Assembly: GCA_002221725.1 (NCBI GenBank)
Contig: NJFT01000103.1
Location: forward strand, 1-64,000
Origin: Scedosporium boydii
Taxonomy: Eukaryota; Ascomycota; Sordariomycetes; Microascales; Microascaceae
Direction: 5' to 3'
Length of the DNA: 64,000 nt
The notes below the pieces were generated by a model. The model did not search any database. It saw only the letters and a list, made by a program, of their open reading frames with translations, and had not been told where the DNA came from. Made by a program: the position numbers and the translations under genes. Below, piece after piece: positions 48,515 through 59,410 of this stretch (position 1 is the first letter of the stretch; each line of letters opens with the position of its first letter).

Positions 48515-50266
48515 TCACCACCCGTCCTCCAAAAGCGCCGCCGTCTCCTCGAGACTCAACCCCGCCGTCTCAGGATACCACCCCCAAACAAGCCCATACC
48601 CAACAGCGCACACGAGCGCATAAAGCACAAACGTCCTCGCGGGACTCAACGCGTCCATGAGCGGCAGGAACGTCAAGCCCACGACGAAATTGGCCGCCCA
48701 GTTCGTCGACGTCGCCACCCCGCTGCCCAGCGATCGCACCGAGAGCGGGAACAGCTCGCTCTGCATCCACGGCACGTTTCCTAGGCCTAGCGCGTAGGAG
48801 GCTACGTAGAGCATGATGCTGACGAGGATCATGAGGGCGGCTTCGCGGTCGGGAGAGGTCGGCGAGGGGTCTGTAGTCGTGTCGAGGGCTGTGGGGGAGG
48901 GTAAGTCGGAGGAAGATGGGAGGCTGATGTAGGTAAATCCGTAGGCGGCGAAGAGAAGCCCGATGATCATGAAGGGGACGGAGTAGAGGAGCATGCGGCG
49001 TCGGCCGATCTTGTCGATGAGGACAATGGCGATGACGGTGAAGGCGAAGTTGGTGCCTGCTACGCTAAGTGACGTGAGCGTCGGTACGCTGAAGTCCACC
49101 ATTGTGAAGATGGTTGCTGAGAAGTACATTAAAGAGTTCTGCAACAACGTTAGCGACAGGGATTCGTGTAATCGGGTGAAATCATGAAATATAAAACAAA
49201 AAGATATAGGAAACTCACAAAGCCGCAAAGCTGCTGCAATCCCTGAAGCAAACACGCAATAGCCAACGCCCTCCTATTCCTCCTCACCCTCACCAACTCC
49301 CTAAAGCCCGCAAGGAGTCCCTCACCATCCTCAGCTCCAACACCCCTCAGCCGCCTGGCCACCTGCTCCTCCCTCACCTCCACCTCGATCTCCTTAACCA
49401 CCGCATCCGCCATCCTCCCCATCGCAATACCTCCGCCTGAGACCCTCTGCACCACTCCCTTCGCCTCCTCCGAAAACCCCCTCATAACAAGCCACCTTGG
49501 CGTCTCAGGCATGAACCCCAACACCATGGCCTGCATCACCGACGGCGCAGCCCCCAAGCCCACCATCCACCGCCACCCGGTCTCCCGCGCCGCATACTCT
49601 GCGAACAGCCAGCCTATTATGTACGCGAACACCTGGCCCAGCGTGATGAAGAGGATATTCGTCGTCACGAGCATGCCCCGAAAGGCCGCGGGCGCCATCT
49701 CGGCAATGTACAGCGGCACCACAAACGAGGCGGCGCCCACGCCTGCGCCAACTACGCAGCGGCCCATCACCATGCCGGATACTGTGGAAGAGAAGGCTTG
49801 GATGAGGGCGCCGATTGTGAAGAGGATGTCGGCGAAGAGGATGACGCGCTTGCGGCCGAGGCGATCGGCGAGGATGGAGGAGAACGGGGAGAAGAGGAGG
49901 GCAAAGAGGGCTGTCGAGGAGGTTATGATTGATTTGTCCAAGGAGGTGAGGGGCCGGTTGGAGAGGGAGGTGTCGATTGAGACGAGCGTCGCTGATATCA
50001 CGCCGGTGTCGTCTGCAAGAATGTTAGCTTTCTTCCGATTCTCTAGCCCTCCGCTCGTACTTGGGGGGAACAAGACACGAAGGAGAGGATAACCCACATC
50101 CAAATAAAAGCCCGCTGATCCCTGCCGCGACAGTCAACGCCCAAACGAACAGCGAAGGCCTCCCTTCCTCAACTTTTCCAGTCCTCGCATTCTCTAGGCT
50201 ACTGCTGTCATCATTGAGCCCATCGTCAGCGCGAGGCATGAGCAGCGCATCTTGAGAGTCGGACAT
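48515..50266 (-). CDS. MFS sugar transporter, myo-inositol transporter-like
   Basis: Three exons, 50266-50098, 50012-49219 and 49138-48515, join in frame to give 528 residues. The sugar-porter signatures are all present in order: GLLFGYDTGVIS in span 1 (the GY codon spans the first intron), ADRLGRKRVI, PETPRWLVMRG, QGLQQLCGFNSLMYFSATIF across intron 2, DKIGRRRML and YPETAGLSLEE. The segment VPWMQSELFPLSVRSLGSGVATSTNWAANF resembles proton/myo-inositol symporters of the Itr1 type more than hexose transporters. Uptake of inositol at the plasma membrane is therefore the best guess, though other polyols are possible. Introns are 85 and 80 nt. The loop after span 7 carries a Ser/Pro/Thr-rich insertion (SSSDLPSPTALDTTTDPSPTSP). 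Confidence 0.92.
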
Positions 50267-51332
50267 TGTGCCCTGTCGCTGTAGCCATTACCTGCAAATA
50301 CGGTATGGATAATAGCGACGAATAAGAAAACCTCGTCTAAAAGTCGAAAAGTTGGGGGAAATAGACTGAGGTATCCAGGGGAGAGTGTGAGAGTGTGTTG
50401 TTGAGACACAGACGAGGTCGTGTGAGGCTCAGCTCGGGTTGAGGTTGAGAGGTGGACACTGGACAGTGTTAACGGGAGACGTCATCTGGATTTAGCACGT
50501 GGGCACAGCTGCGGACACCCCACACAAAATGTCAGATTCCAGGTCCGTTCCTGAGTTCCTGGCAAGGGTCCGAGGAATGTGGACGGGTATTATTATTGTA
50601 AACTATTTACATTATTCAGAAATCACCTTTAACCACACGACACACGAGATGGCTTGGGGAGCGCAAGTGAGCGGCCTCGATATTGGATATTAGAATACTA
50701 TTATTCATTCACTGAGAGATGAGAAAGGTATTTGGTCTATACATGTCGTCATATACCTCAAAAGTAAAGCCGAAGTTAAATCCAGAAATGGAATATATAC
50801 TCAAACTACGAAGTACACAATACTGACCTATTCTCCAAGCTATGCAAACCATCGAATCCTGCAAGAAAAAAGAGCCCGTACCTCCAAAAGACATCCCAAT
50901 AAGCCAGCGAAGCAGGAGTCTCTAAAGTGCCACCTCGCTCCCATATCAAAAAAAAAAAAGAAAAGGAAAAGGGGAGGCCGTCATGACAACGAAAGAGATG
51001 TGAAAAGAGACAACGAAACCATGCCGGGAGGCATAGAAACAACTAGTCAGTCAGTCTTAACAGGTCAAGAAACAATAGGATATGACCGTAGAGAAACACG
51101 CTCCAAGATGAGAAGTAGGTAGGCCAACCAAATCCTAGTTATAACACATAGTCGGATCAAAAATAACAAACGAAAAAGAGAAAAAAAGTAGGAAAAAGAT
51201 AAGGTCTAAGAAAAAGGAGGGAAAGACTCGCACTCCAGGGGTATATACTTCTTTGAATCTCTCCTCGCGAATGTATGTGTTTGTGTGTTGTGCTCGTGCG
51301 TGTATGCGCCTACATCGTCGCCCTCAATTTCC
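50267..51332. other. Intergenic: sugar transporter promoter and bud6 3' end
   Basis: 1.1 kb. A TACGAAGTAC motif copy is at 50807-50816 and a poly(A) run is near 50948. The right part is A-rich on the plus strand, as expected for the 3' untranslated region of the minus-strand bud6. No gene is seen. Confidence 0.5.
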
Positions 51333-54300
51333 CTAGACGCCATTAACCGCTCCATCCCCATCCACAGCGCCTTCTTCACCTATCGGGTTCTCCGGTATAA
51401 TGCCATTTTGCCTCTCCCAAACCTCCCTCCTAATCCTCTCGTCCTTCGCCCTCCTCGCCCGCTCCACTTCCTCGAATCCACCCGACTTTTTAAGCTTGCC
51501 CCCCTCCACGAACTGGTTCAGTTCCTTCTGCAGCGCTCCACCCTTCCTCCCTTCCAGCTCCTTCTGCCGCAGCTTCTCCGCCCGCTCGATCGCCTCTAGT
51601 CGGTCCTCGTGGTTCGGCCTCAGCGCCCGCACCTCGCCCAACACGCCCTCCTTGGCAGCCGACGGGTCTGCACTGCCACCAATCATGTCGAGCGTCTTTG
51701 AAAAGTTCCGCGCCGTGCCCGCGCTCGCGCCGGTTCCGTTGTCCTTCATCTGCTCCTTGGTAGCCTGCTCCACGAGCGAAAAGGTCTCCGCCGCTTTCTC
51801 GAGGTCGTCGCGAAGATCAACCATCAGATCCTCCATAAGACGCAGTTCGTCACGACCTTGGCAGACGTCCTCGAGTTCCTTCTCCCAGATCTTGGTCCAG
51901 ATGGGCTTCTCGCGGTTCATGTAATCCTCCATCTTCTTGAGCTCCTTCGATAGCAACATGATGTCCTTATTGACAGTCTCGAGCTGTCTGGGCAGCGGCC
52001 GCACGCCGCGATGCACCACGTCCTTGCGCAAATCTTCGACGAGATCCTGGAGGTCGTCGACCTTGGCCACCAGCCGGTCCGAGTTAGCGTTGAGCTCCTT
52101 CCTACCGTTCGCCACGTACGAGTACCCCTCAGCGCCTTCAGCCGTGGGTATTGATGCGCTGGTAGCCACCATCTTGAGATTGGCCGCCTTGGTCCGGATC
52201 GTCGACATGGCGCCCTGAATTTCGGCCTGGAATCCGGAGAAAGTCTGGCGAACCACCGCAAGGTCACGGCGAATGCTTTGTAGCTCGGCCAAATGTGAAC
52301 CGTCAAGCTTCTTACCAGATGTCTTGGGACGGGTCCCGTCCGCGGGCGGCGACATGACTACGGGGGGTGCCGATGCCAGCCGAGCCACCTCCTTCGCAGT
52401 CTCCTGCTGGCGGTCGGAAACCCTGACGATCGCCGCATTTTGGTCATCAACATTCTGCTTTACCTCTTGGACTAGCTTCCTCAACACCCCAAGCCCGTCG
52501 TCAATGTGTCTCTTGACCTCGTCCAGCGGTTCGATGTTCAAGACAAGAACTGTCCGGTCTCGAATGTCCGATAGGTCCTCTAGTTCATGACGGACGCCGG
52601 ACACTGGGTCCTGGATGTAGATGTCGGGGAGGTCGACGCCGTTGTGGTGCGTATTCCAAGAAAACTTCTCGATGAACGCCAGCTGCAGACGACCGATAGA
52701 TAGCTCACTGATGCCCTCGGGAAGAACATACTTTTTGACCTTGGACTTGTATTGCAAAAATAGAGTGAGCTCCTTGGTGGGCGAGGGTGGAGACTCTTGG
52801 AAGTAGCTGTCTCCCTGCCCGGGGGCAGCAGGCGGGGTCTGCGGTCTCGGCCTGCTCTCCTGCGCATCGACGTTCGGCGCAAACGGCTTCTCCTCCTCGG
52901 TAGTGTCAAATCCAGAGATGGGGATGGTGTCGACCATGGGCCCCTGCAGCGTTGCGCTCGGCTTGTAATCCTCCGGTGACCGGTCTGGGATAGCAGCTGG
53001 AAGCTCTGCAGCCGGCGTTGACTCCTCCGACGGGCGAGGCATCGGCGAGGAATCCATCCCCGTTATCCTAGACTGACTCGACATATCTCGCTTGTGTCTC
53101 GGCGGCGTTTCCCGGACTTGGACGGCTCTGAGCGACTCCTTGAACTCTCCCCTCTCGCGATTCGGAATTGGCAGATTTTGCGACGGAAGCAAAGGGACAG
53201 CCGGAGCACCCAGGTGCCTAGCCAGTTGGAACTGTGAATACCGTCGAGACGCCCTCCTCTCCAGTTCCCCGCCCTTCTGGAGAGCAGCCAGAGCCCGCTG
53301 GCCCGACGACTGTTTCGGCGGGGGTGACGGAGGAGGCGGCGGCGGTGGAAAGTTATCGATGCTGAACTCTCCAGGACCTGCCGTATTCGAAGGAATACCG
53401 CCGCTTTCTGGGTATGGAGGCTGAACAGGTAGGCTTTGCATAGTGTTGCTCGACAGAGATGACATTCCCGAGTTCGCTGAGCCGCGCGTGTCGTCCCTTT
53501 GCGGGGGGAAACGGTTCTTAGCCGGTGGGCCCTGCGGATCGCGGAAGTCATTCTTGTTAATACCATCGTCGAGCATCGTCGTAAGGCCGCTGTTCGTGCT
53601 CGATACAGTATTTGTGCTCGTGGTCCTCTCAGGGATAGAACCAGAGCTGCCTGTGCTACTACTTTCCCTGTCCCTCGCCGTCTTTTGCCTTAGCTTTTGT
53701 TGTTTCCGCTTCAGGCCATGAAGCAGATTTATTATGATATCGCGTATCCTCGGCAGGTATTTCTCCAGGCTCTCGGCGCTCGCTTCTTGACTCAAGGTGG
53801 CCTCGAGAATATGCCGTAATAGTTCGGGGACGTTTCCGAGGTCTGAGGTATCGACATTAATCGCGCTAAAGGCGCGACAGGCCATGTTAAATTCATAACC
53901 GAGGCGGACGTAAACATCTGACACTTGGCCATCCGTGGCTTGGCCACGAGACCATTGTGTTAAGGTTTCGAGCAGCTGTTTCGTAGCGACGAGGAGATGA
54001 GTTACACTCTTCTCGATCTGCGATAGTGGCACGGAGGAGCCGTTTGGCGGTTGCTGCTATGTGGCGTCAGAAAAGCTACAAACGAGCCAGGAAGGATAAA
54101 ACGGAGAAATGAAAGGAGAGAAAAATAGGTATACGACATCGAGAATATTATGTGTTGGCGTCGAGCAAGGACTCTGATGCCGATACGAGATGACATGCCG
54201 GACAGCCCACACCCAAATCACGACGAAGGCTACCCTTGAGAGTAACGACTGAAATCGGGCACTCACGTTTGGTCTTCTCGCGCCGGGGCCTCCCTGGCTG

Positions 54301-54443
54301 GATCTCGATGAGGCCCCAGAGCCACGAGATTGGATAGTATTAGGCGCCGGTGATATCGATCGCAGGGGAATATTCGGTGGGGGACCTGGCTCGGCTCCAG
54401 GAGACCGTCGCTGCATCGGCCTTGGGGGGCCAGAAGCCTGCAT
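51333..54443 (-). CDS. bud6: Bud6/Aip3 actin-interacting polarity factor
   Basis: Bud6 binds actin and stimulates formin-driven actin-cable assembly at sites of polarised growth such as hyphal tips and septa. Two exons, 54443-54267 and 54056-51333, join across a 210-nt intron to give 966 residues. A conserved N-terminal helical domain (IEKSVTHLLVATKQLLETLTQWSRG...DVYVRLGYEFNMACRAF) is followed by a long Ser/Pro-rich disordered region with polyproline (FPPPPPPPSPPPK). The AIP3 domain starts near residue 486 (ELTLFLQYKSKVKKYVLPEGISEL) and continues as the long coiled-coil core (DLVEDLRKDVVHRGVRPLPRQLE, EKPIWTKIWEKELEDVCQGRDELRLMEDL). A basic C-terminal flank of the kind that binds actin/formin ends the protein. 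Identification is firm. Confidence 0.95.
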
Positions 54444-55739
54444 CGTTGTGGATTATCGTGCTTAAGAGGATTTCGGGTTCGTGGTCAGAGATAGGTCGGG
54501 TCAATCGCGCCTTCAAAGGCCTAGGCCGGTGCCCGAAATGACGGCAGGTTAACGGGTCGAGAATCGATGAAAGGTTGCCAAGAAGAGCATGGAATAGCCA
54601 GGAAATAAATGGAAATTACTTCGTATTAGATCGTGGTCATCGTCGGAAGGCGCAGTCTATCGAGATGGTGATGGAGAGTGGAAAACCCCCCTTATGGCTG
54701 AAGACGAGAAGAGGGATATTGATGCGACGATGGGCGTAGGGAAGGTCACAGCAGTGGTACAATTTGTCCAGTGAGCACGACGTAGAGCAATAGTGGTGAT
54801 GATGGGTCGGACCCCGGTAGAATAGCGGCGGATCCCCAAGGAAAGAGTTAAATGGAGGAATGTACAAAGTATTGCGTGTAGCGACTTGGGAGCGAATTAC
54901 TGTCGTTCCACTCCAATAGTACTTCCACTTCGGGTTTGGACTGTTTTCGGGAAGGAAGGGAGGGAGGTGACCAGTAGCGTATCATGGAAGGAGAAAACCA
55001 CACTTCGTACATGAACCTGTTGGCGAGCACGGGCGCGAACATTGGAAGCCTGAGCAGGGACAAATGACGCCCACGTCGGTGATGCTACTCTACTGTGGAC
55101 AATCCGTGCTGCTGCAACTGCACAATGCAGGGTCAAGAAAACACATCAGTGTTTTTGGAACTTTTTGGAACTCCGGCTGAAGCTGCAACTACTAGAAACA
55201 TTGAGAACCTCCCGACTCACATCCTTGAAGCATCGAAAACCGGATACAAGTACTGCTGGCTCGGCCATCCAGGGTATCTATTTATACTATGGACGGAGGA
55301 GTGTACCTGAACCTTCCCGTTTGAATGTTCCTGGCAACACGTGATAGACAGTGCTCCATGCGATGTACATTGTGACCTTCGGCCTTGTCGCTCCTTCTGT
55401 TTCACAATGTGAAATCGAATCGTCACTGCGTTTTGCCTTTTGCCTGCATCCATCGTTTCGGCTCCCGCCAATTTGGCTCCCGAGTCTTTCTAGTATTTGA
55501 GAAATTGATTTTGGATTTGATGTCATTATCCCGATTCTATTATTGAGTTTAATACCAGCTATTAATATCAACCCATCCCATATTGTTTCCCTTGAGCCCC
55601 CCTTCTTCACATGCTGCGAAGTCAAAATTCAAAAATACTTCTATAATTCGGTAATTCAGCATCCGAAGCACCAACAGCAGAGAGTACTTGAGGCATCAAT
55701 CCAGCAAACGAAACGAAACAAGCCCAGTGCTAAACCCCA
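54444..55739. other. Intergenic: bud6 promoter and monooxygenase 3' end
   Basis: 1.3 kb without a supportable gene. Motif copies TACTTCGTA (54617-54625) and ACTTCGTAC (55002-55010) lie upstream of bud6. Short frames on both strands look random. Confidence 0.5.
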
Positions 55740-57054
55740 TCAAGATTTAAAGTTGCGAACAAAAAAGTACCCATGCACTGCGGCCGTCGCAATAGGGTGA
55801 AGCACCCAGGGAGTCCGGAACTTTACATGTCTCGACATGGTCCGACCCATAATCGACCCAGGCACTCCCTTCTCAAAGAAAAAGTCCTTTCTCAGATCAT
55901 CGGTAAGCTTCTGGACAGCTTTCGCCCTCGAAAACATGTCCTTTTCGTAGGCTTTGACTTGTTTGTCGAGAGCATCAGCGCTTCCACCATGTGCTGCCGC
56001 CGCGATGACCGCCTTACTGAGGTGTAGCGCATCCGCGAGCCCGATGTTCACGCCTTCACCGGCGAATGGCGTCATGAGATGCGCCGAATCGCCGGCGAGC
56101 GTAACGCCCTTCACGTGGTCCCACGTGGCTCCCACGGGGAGCTGGTAGAGCGAACGCGTCTCGTATGAATCTGCCTTGGATACGGCTTCCTTAAACACGG
56201 GCGCCCAGTCATCGAGCTCTTCCAGTATCTTAGCCTTTGCATCCTCGAGACTTATGGATGGGCCCACCCAGTCGTCCGAATCGCGAACCACGGACACGCT
56301 CATCGATAGTGATCCGTCTCCAAGTTGTTGCATGGTCACTCTCTTGCCATCCGCATGGGCGAAGACGCTTCCCTTATTCACAAACTTGTAAACCTCGGGC
56401 GCGGTCTCCTTAAAATTCGATACCGTAATGCTATACTGCCCGACTCTGGCAAATTCGGGTTTGAGGTCTGGGTTCAAGAGACTCCGCACCTTGCTCCACG
56501 CTCCTTCTGCACCAACGATAAGATCAAATCCGGCCGCTATCGTCGAGTCCTTGAAATAGAGTGCCCCATCCGCGTCAACCCTCACGAGTCGGTGGCCCCA
56601 TTTGATTATGCCCTCTGGAAGCGACTCGATGAGAATCTGGCGAAGCTTGACGCGATCAATCTCTGGCCGTTCCTCGAGCTTGTTGGAGCTTCCAGCAGCT
56701 TTGTGCTTCAAGAAATCTTTGCCATGCCTATCAGTAATCATCATGAACTGACCCTCGTACCGTGCGTGCTTCAGAAATTCATCCCAGAGGCCAGCTTCCT
56801 TCATGGCTCGGAGACCAGTCGATGTGTGAAGGTCTAGAGTGCCACCCTGATCCCGAGCGTCGAAGGCCGATTCGCCCTCGAAAACAGTGACATTGATGTT
56901 GGCTTGGTGCAAAAGCCTCGCGAGCGCGCAGCCTTCATCCCCCGTGACATGTTTGGTGTGAGAACGTAGATCTGTTAATTCTCCCTTTTCGGTGCTGAAG
57001 AGTGAACTCACCAACTGGGCCTGCACCGATAATGGCGAGCTTGATCGAAGTCAT
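55740..57054 (-). CDS. FAD-dependent monooxygenase (aromatic hydroxylase-like, group A)
   Basis: Two exons, 57054-57012 and 56932-55740, join across a 79-nt intron to give 411 residues. The FAD-binding Rossmann motif is split by the intron: KLAIIGAGPVG at residues 5-15, then CALARLLHQANINVTVFE. The second conserved motif is DLIVGAEGAWSKVR, and the third FAD motif is TLAGDSAHLMTPFAGEGVN near residue 290. This places it with class A flavoprotein monooxygenases (p-hydroxybenzoate hydroxylase/zeaxanthin epoxidase fold, TetX-like), which use NAD(P)H and oxygen. Substrate is unknown; such genes serve detoxification, aromatic catabolism or secondary metabolism. No polyketide or peptide synthase is visible nearby. 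The next gene upstream, an unrecognised ORF, is on the same strand 339 bp away. Confidence 0.9.
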
Positions 57055-57393
57055 CCTGTCAGCCCAGACGTACAATCAATCTAAATTTCCTTGATGTTCT
57101 AGATGGGTTACTCTCCTGGATCATCATTCACTAAGCCGAATTATATATTCACGTTTCAAGACCACTGACGGCTTCGGAATTTTGGACTCAGCCGCTGCGC
57201 CAGGCAACAAGAGGGGTGAGATCAGTGGCCATTAATGCTACGACAAAACCAGTCGACAAATGATTCTTTCAATTTATGGCTTGCTTCTAATTATTTGGTC
57301 TATGCCTATTCCGGTTCGGGTTGCCTCTCGTAAACTTCTATCCGCATTCAGCCCTACGAAGGCCTTCAGCTCACGGTGCCGAATAAAACCTTC
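57055..57393. other. Short intergenic region between monooxygenase and unknown gene
   Basis: 339 bp holding the monooxygenase promoter and the 3' end of the unknown gene. No motif stands out. Confidence 0.5.
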
Positions 57394-58215
57394 TTACAAT
57401 ACAACCCAATCATCTCGCACTCCTGCCTCGATGATAGCGTCCGGGATGGTATCCCAATTCGGGAGGTGCTCCACGATAACCGGTACGTCTTCCTTCCGCG
57501 AGCGTAAATGGGCAGCCTCCTTGAAGACCTCGCACTCGCATCCTGCACGGCAGGGCGCCGGGCGGAGAGGAGTCCACTCATCTGTCCGACGGACGGGGAC
57601 GTCGGCAGCAAGTCGGGCGGCCAATTCCTTTGTGGGGAGACACCCTTGCGCGCACTCCTCCCTTAATACTTCCTCTAGATGTGCGTGAAGGGCGCGATCC
57701 TGTCGGGGGATGCTGAGCTCGTGGTTGGCGTACTGATGACTTGCCAACCACTTGAGCTCGAGAACCAGCAGGACATTCCAGTAGATAGCGTCGCGTTTCT
57801 CCGCGGATAGACCCCGGAGACACATCAGCCTGGACTCCCATATTAGTGTCTCTATGCGCCAGCACATCTCAAAGCAGGCCAGGTTGTACAGAAACGTATT
57901 ACTCGACTCGGTGTTGACAGTTGCTGCTAAGTTATTGCGCCGGAACCCCATCCACTCAACATATAGAACTTGGTTGAAATGTAGGCTCCAGCGCTTACCG
58001 ATCCGTTGGAAGGGGACGATTTCTGCCCTGTGGAAGGGCATCATGTAGGCAAGTAGACGCGTGGCATCTTGTTGACCGAGAGCTGCGATGAGTCGACTGG
58101 TTGCTATGAACATGCGAATGGCGACCTCGTCCTTGGGCGATGTGAGGACGGATAGGATTTCTGTCTTTTTGGGGTCTTCCAACCCGCGTTGCTGAGCTTG
58201 AAACAAGGTGTTCAT
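57394..58215 (-). CDS. Unrecognised 273-residue protein
   Basis: A single uninterrupted frame from the ATG at 58215 to 57394. It is clearly longer than random frames in the window and has normal amino-acid balance. The N-terminal two thirds look all-helical, with long amphipathic stretches (EVAIRMFIATSRLIAALG, FLYNLACFEMCWRIETLIWESRLMCL, DAIYWNVLLVLELKWLASH). The C-terminal third is less ordered and carries a small Cys cluster, CRAGCEC. No signal peptide or membrane anchor is evident. I do not recognise the family and assign no function. It lies just upstream of the FAD monooxygenase on the same strand, which is weak evidence for a shared role. Confidence 0.7.
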   Translation of the reverse strand: MNTLFQAQQRGLEDPKKTEILSVLTSPKDEVAIRMFIATSRLIAALGQQDATRLLAYMMPFHRAEIVPFQRIGKRWSLHFNQVLYVEWMGFRRNNLAATVNTESSNTFLYNLACFEMCWRIETLIWESRLMCLRGLSAEKRDAIYWNVLLVLELKWLASHQYANHELSIPRQDRALHAHLEEVLREECAQGCLPTKELAARLAADVPVRRTDEWTPLRPAPCRAGCECEVFKEAAHLRSRKEDVPVIVEHLPNWDTIPDAIIEAGVRDDWVVL

Positions 58216-58694
58216 CTTTGAGTTATCTGGATGATAGATATGAATTTTATGTTTGGTTTTTGTGTGTTAGTGTTCGAGATGAGACGAGATGTTTCTGTGT
58301 CTCGAGGAGGGAAGACTTGAATAGTATTTAAAGACAAGATCTCGGATCTGGACAAAGGCATTTAGTCCTGAGAGCTAAAGACATTGTGCACATTGTCTCT
58401 TTTAACGATACACAATGAGAAATAGGATGGATTGTCTCCGATAAAAGATCAATGTAGGAAACACTCCCGCTTGTTCCCAGTCCTTCCTTGTTTCTCTTTG
58501 TTGGGACACAGTAGGCTTCTTCTAGGTCCATCGTTCGGTCACGCCAGCTTCCGGCGAAGAAAGAAGGAGAAGGATCTTCCAGCAGGCAGGTAAATAGATA
58601 AGAGGATAATGGTGAAGAATTGGGGGCTACAACAAAAATAAGAATAAAGCGGTCACGATAAATGGCCAACGTCTAGTTCAAGGACAAAAAAGAA
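58216..58694. other. Intergenic: upstream of unknown gene, downstream of tRNA
   Basis: 479 bp with no gene. The right edge includes the T6 terminator of the first tRNA gene (A6 on the plus strand at 58686-58691). Confidence 0.5.
58686..58691 (-). terminator. RNA polymerase III T-run terminator
   Basis: Six T residues on the minus strand a few bases after the discriminator of the tRNA-Asp gene at 58695-58777, the usual Pol III stop signal. Confidence 0.8.
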
Positions 58695-58777
58695 CTCTCC
58701 CTCGGGGAATCGAACCCCGGCCACCTGCGAACTTGTTCTATGACAAGCAGGTATCCTGACCACTAGACCAAGGAAGA
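58695..58777 (-). tRNA. tRNA-Asp(GUC), 11-nt intron
   Basis: Read on the minus strand, the sequence folds into a full cloverleaf. There is a 7-bp acceptor stem (TCTTCCT with AGGGAGA), a D arm with the G10-T25 pair, an anticodon stem CCTGC/GCAGG, a 4-base variable loop and a T arm CGGGG-TTCGATT-CCCCG. The anticodon loop TTGTCA...C gives anticodon GUC, and the unpaired 3' base is G, an Asp identity base. An 11-nt intron (TAGAACAAGTT) sits one base after the anticodon, the canonical position. Internal A-box (TGGTCTAGTGG) and B-box (GGTTCGATTCC) are present. The mature sequence is 72 nt. Confidence 0.95.
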
Positions 58778-58916
58778 CGACTTTGTTGATTGATGTCTCA
58801 AGAGACGGCTGAGCAATCTAAAAATTCCCGCTATCGCCTAAGACGAGACCAAGAAAAAAGGGGGGGCAAAAAAGGTGATTAACTCGAGAAGAGCTGAGGT
58901 TGTCGCGGGTCGGGCC

Positions 58917-58923
58917 AAAAAAA
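58917..58923 (-). terminator. RNA polymerase III T-run terminator
   Basis: Seven T residues on the minus strand directly after the discriminator base of the tRNA-Asp gene at 58924-59004. Confidence 0.8.
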
Positions 58924-59004
58924 CTCTCCCTCGGGGAATCGAACCCCGGCCACCTGCGAATTGTACTTGACAAGCAGGTATCCTGACCACTAGACCAAGG
59001 AAGA
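58924..59004 (-). tRNA. tRNA-Asp(GUC), 9-nt intron
   Basis: Second copy, 146 bp from the first and in the same orientation. The predicted mature 72-nt sequence is identical in every position, but the intron at the canonical site is 9 nt (AGTACAATT) and unrelated to the 11-nt intron of the neighbour. A T7 run on the minus strand (plus strand 58917-58923) follows the gene as terminator. Confidence 0.95.
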
Positions 59005-59410
59005 TTAGTTGCAGAGGCGTCAGTTTTATGTCTATATGTAGCTATCTCAAATTGATGACTAAAACAACTTTTTCAATTATTCCCTCCATCTCTTCCAGAC
59101 TAGCTTCAAATTTGTCCTCTAAACGTTTTGTCGAGAACGTCACGACTCAACAACGCAGGGCTCCAGGTAGTTAGATATTCCAATAGGCCCTGTGGCAATT
59201 AGGGATATTTGTTCTTCTTGATATAGGCACCCTGAACAATAATCCGTGTTGAACTCACGTTTGTCAGACAGTTGCATTCCGTTGTGCTATGTCATGCTTC
59301 TCGACCACGAGAGCATACAAATATATACAGGAATTCATACGGGCGCTCCCGAGCCAGGAGCGTCTAGGCGTCTCATTTTTGCACCTCTCCTTCCATCTAA
59401 ATCGACCCTT
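59005..59410. other. Intergenic: tRNA upstream side and GH5 3' region
   Basis: 406 bp with no gene. It should contain the 3' untranslated region of the endoglucanase and the upstream flank of the second tRNA gene. Confidence 0.5.
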
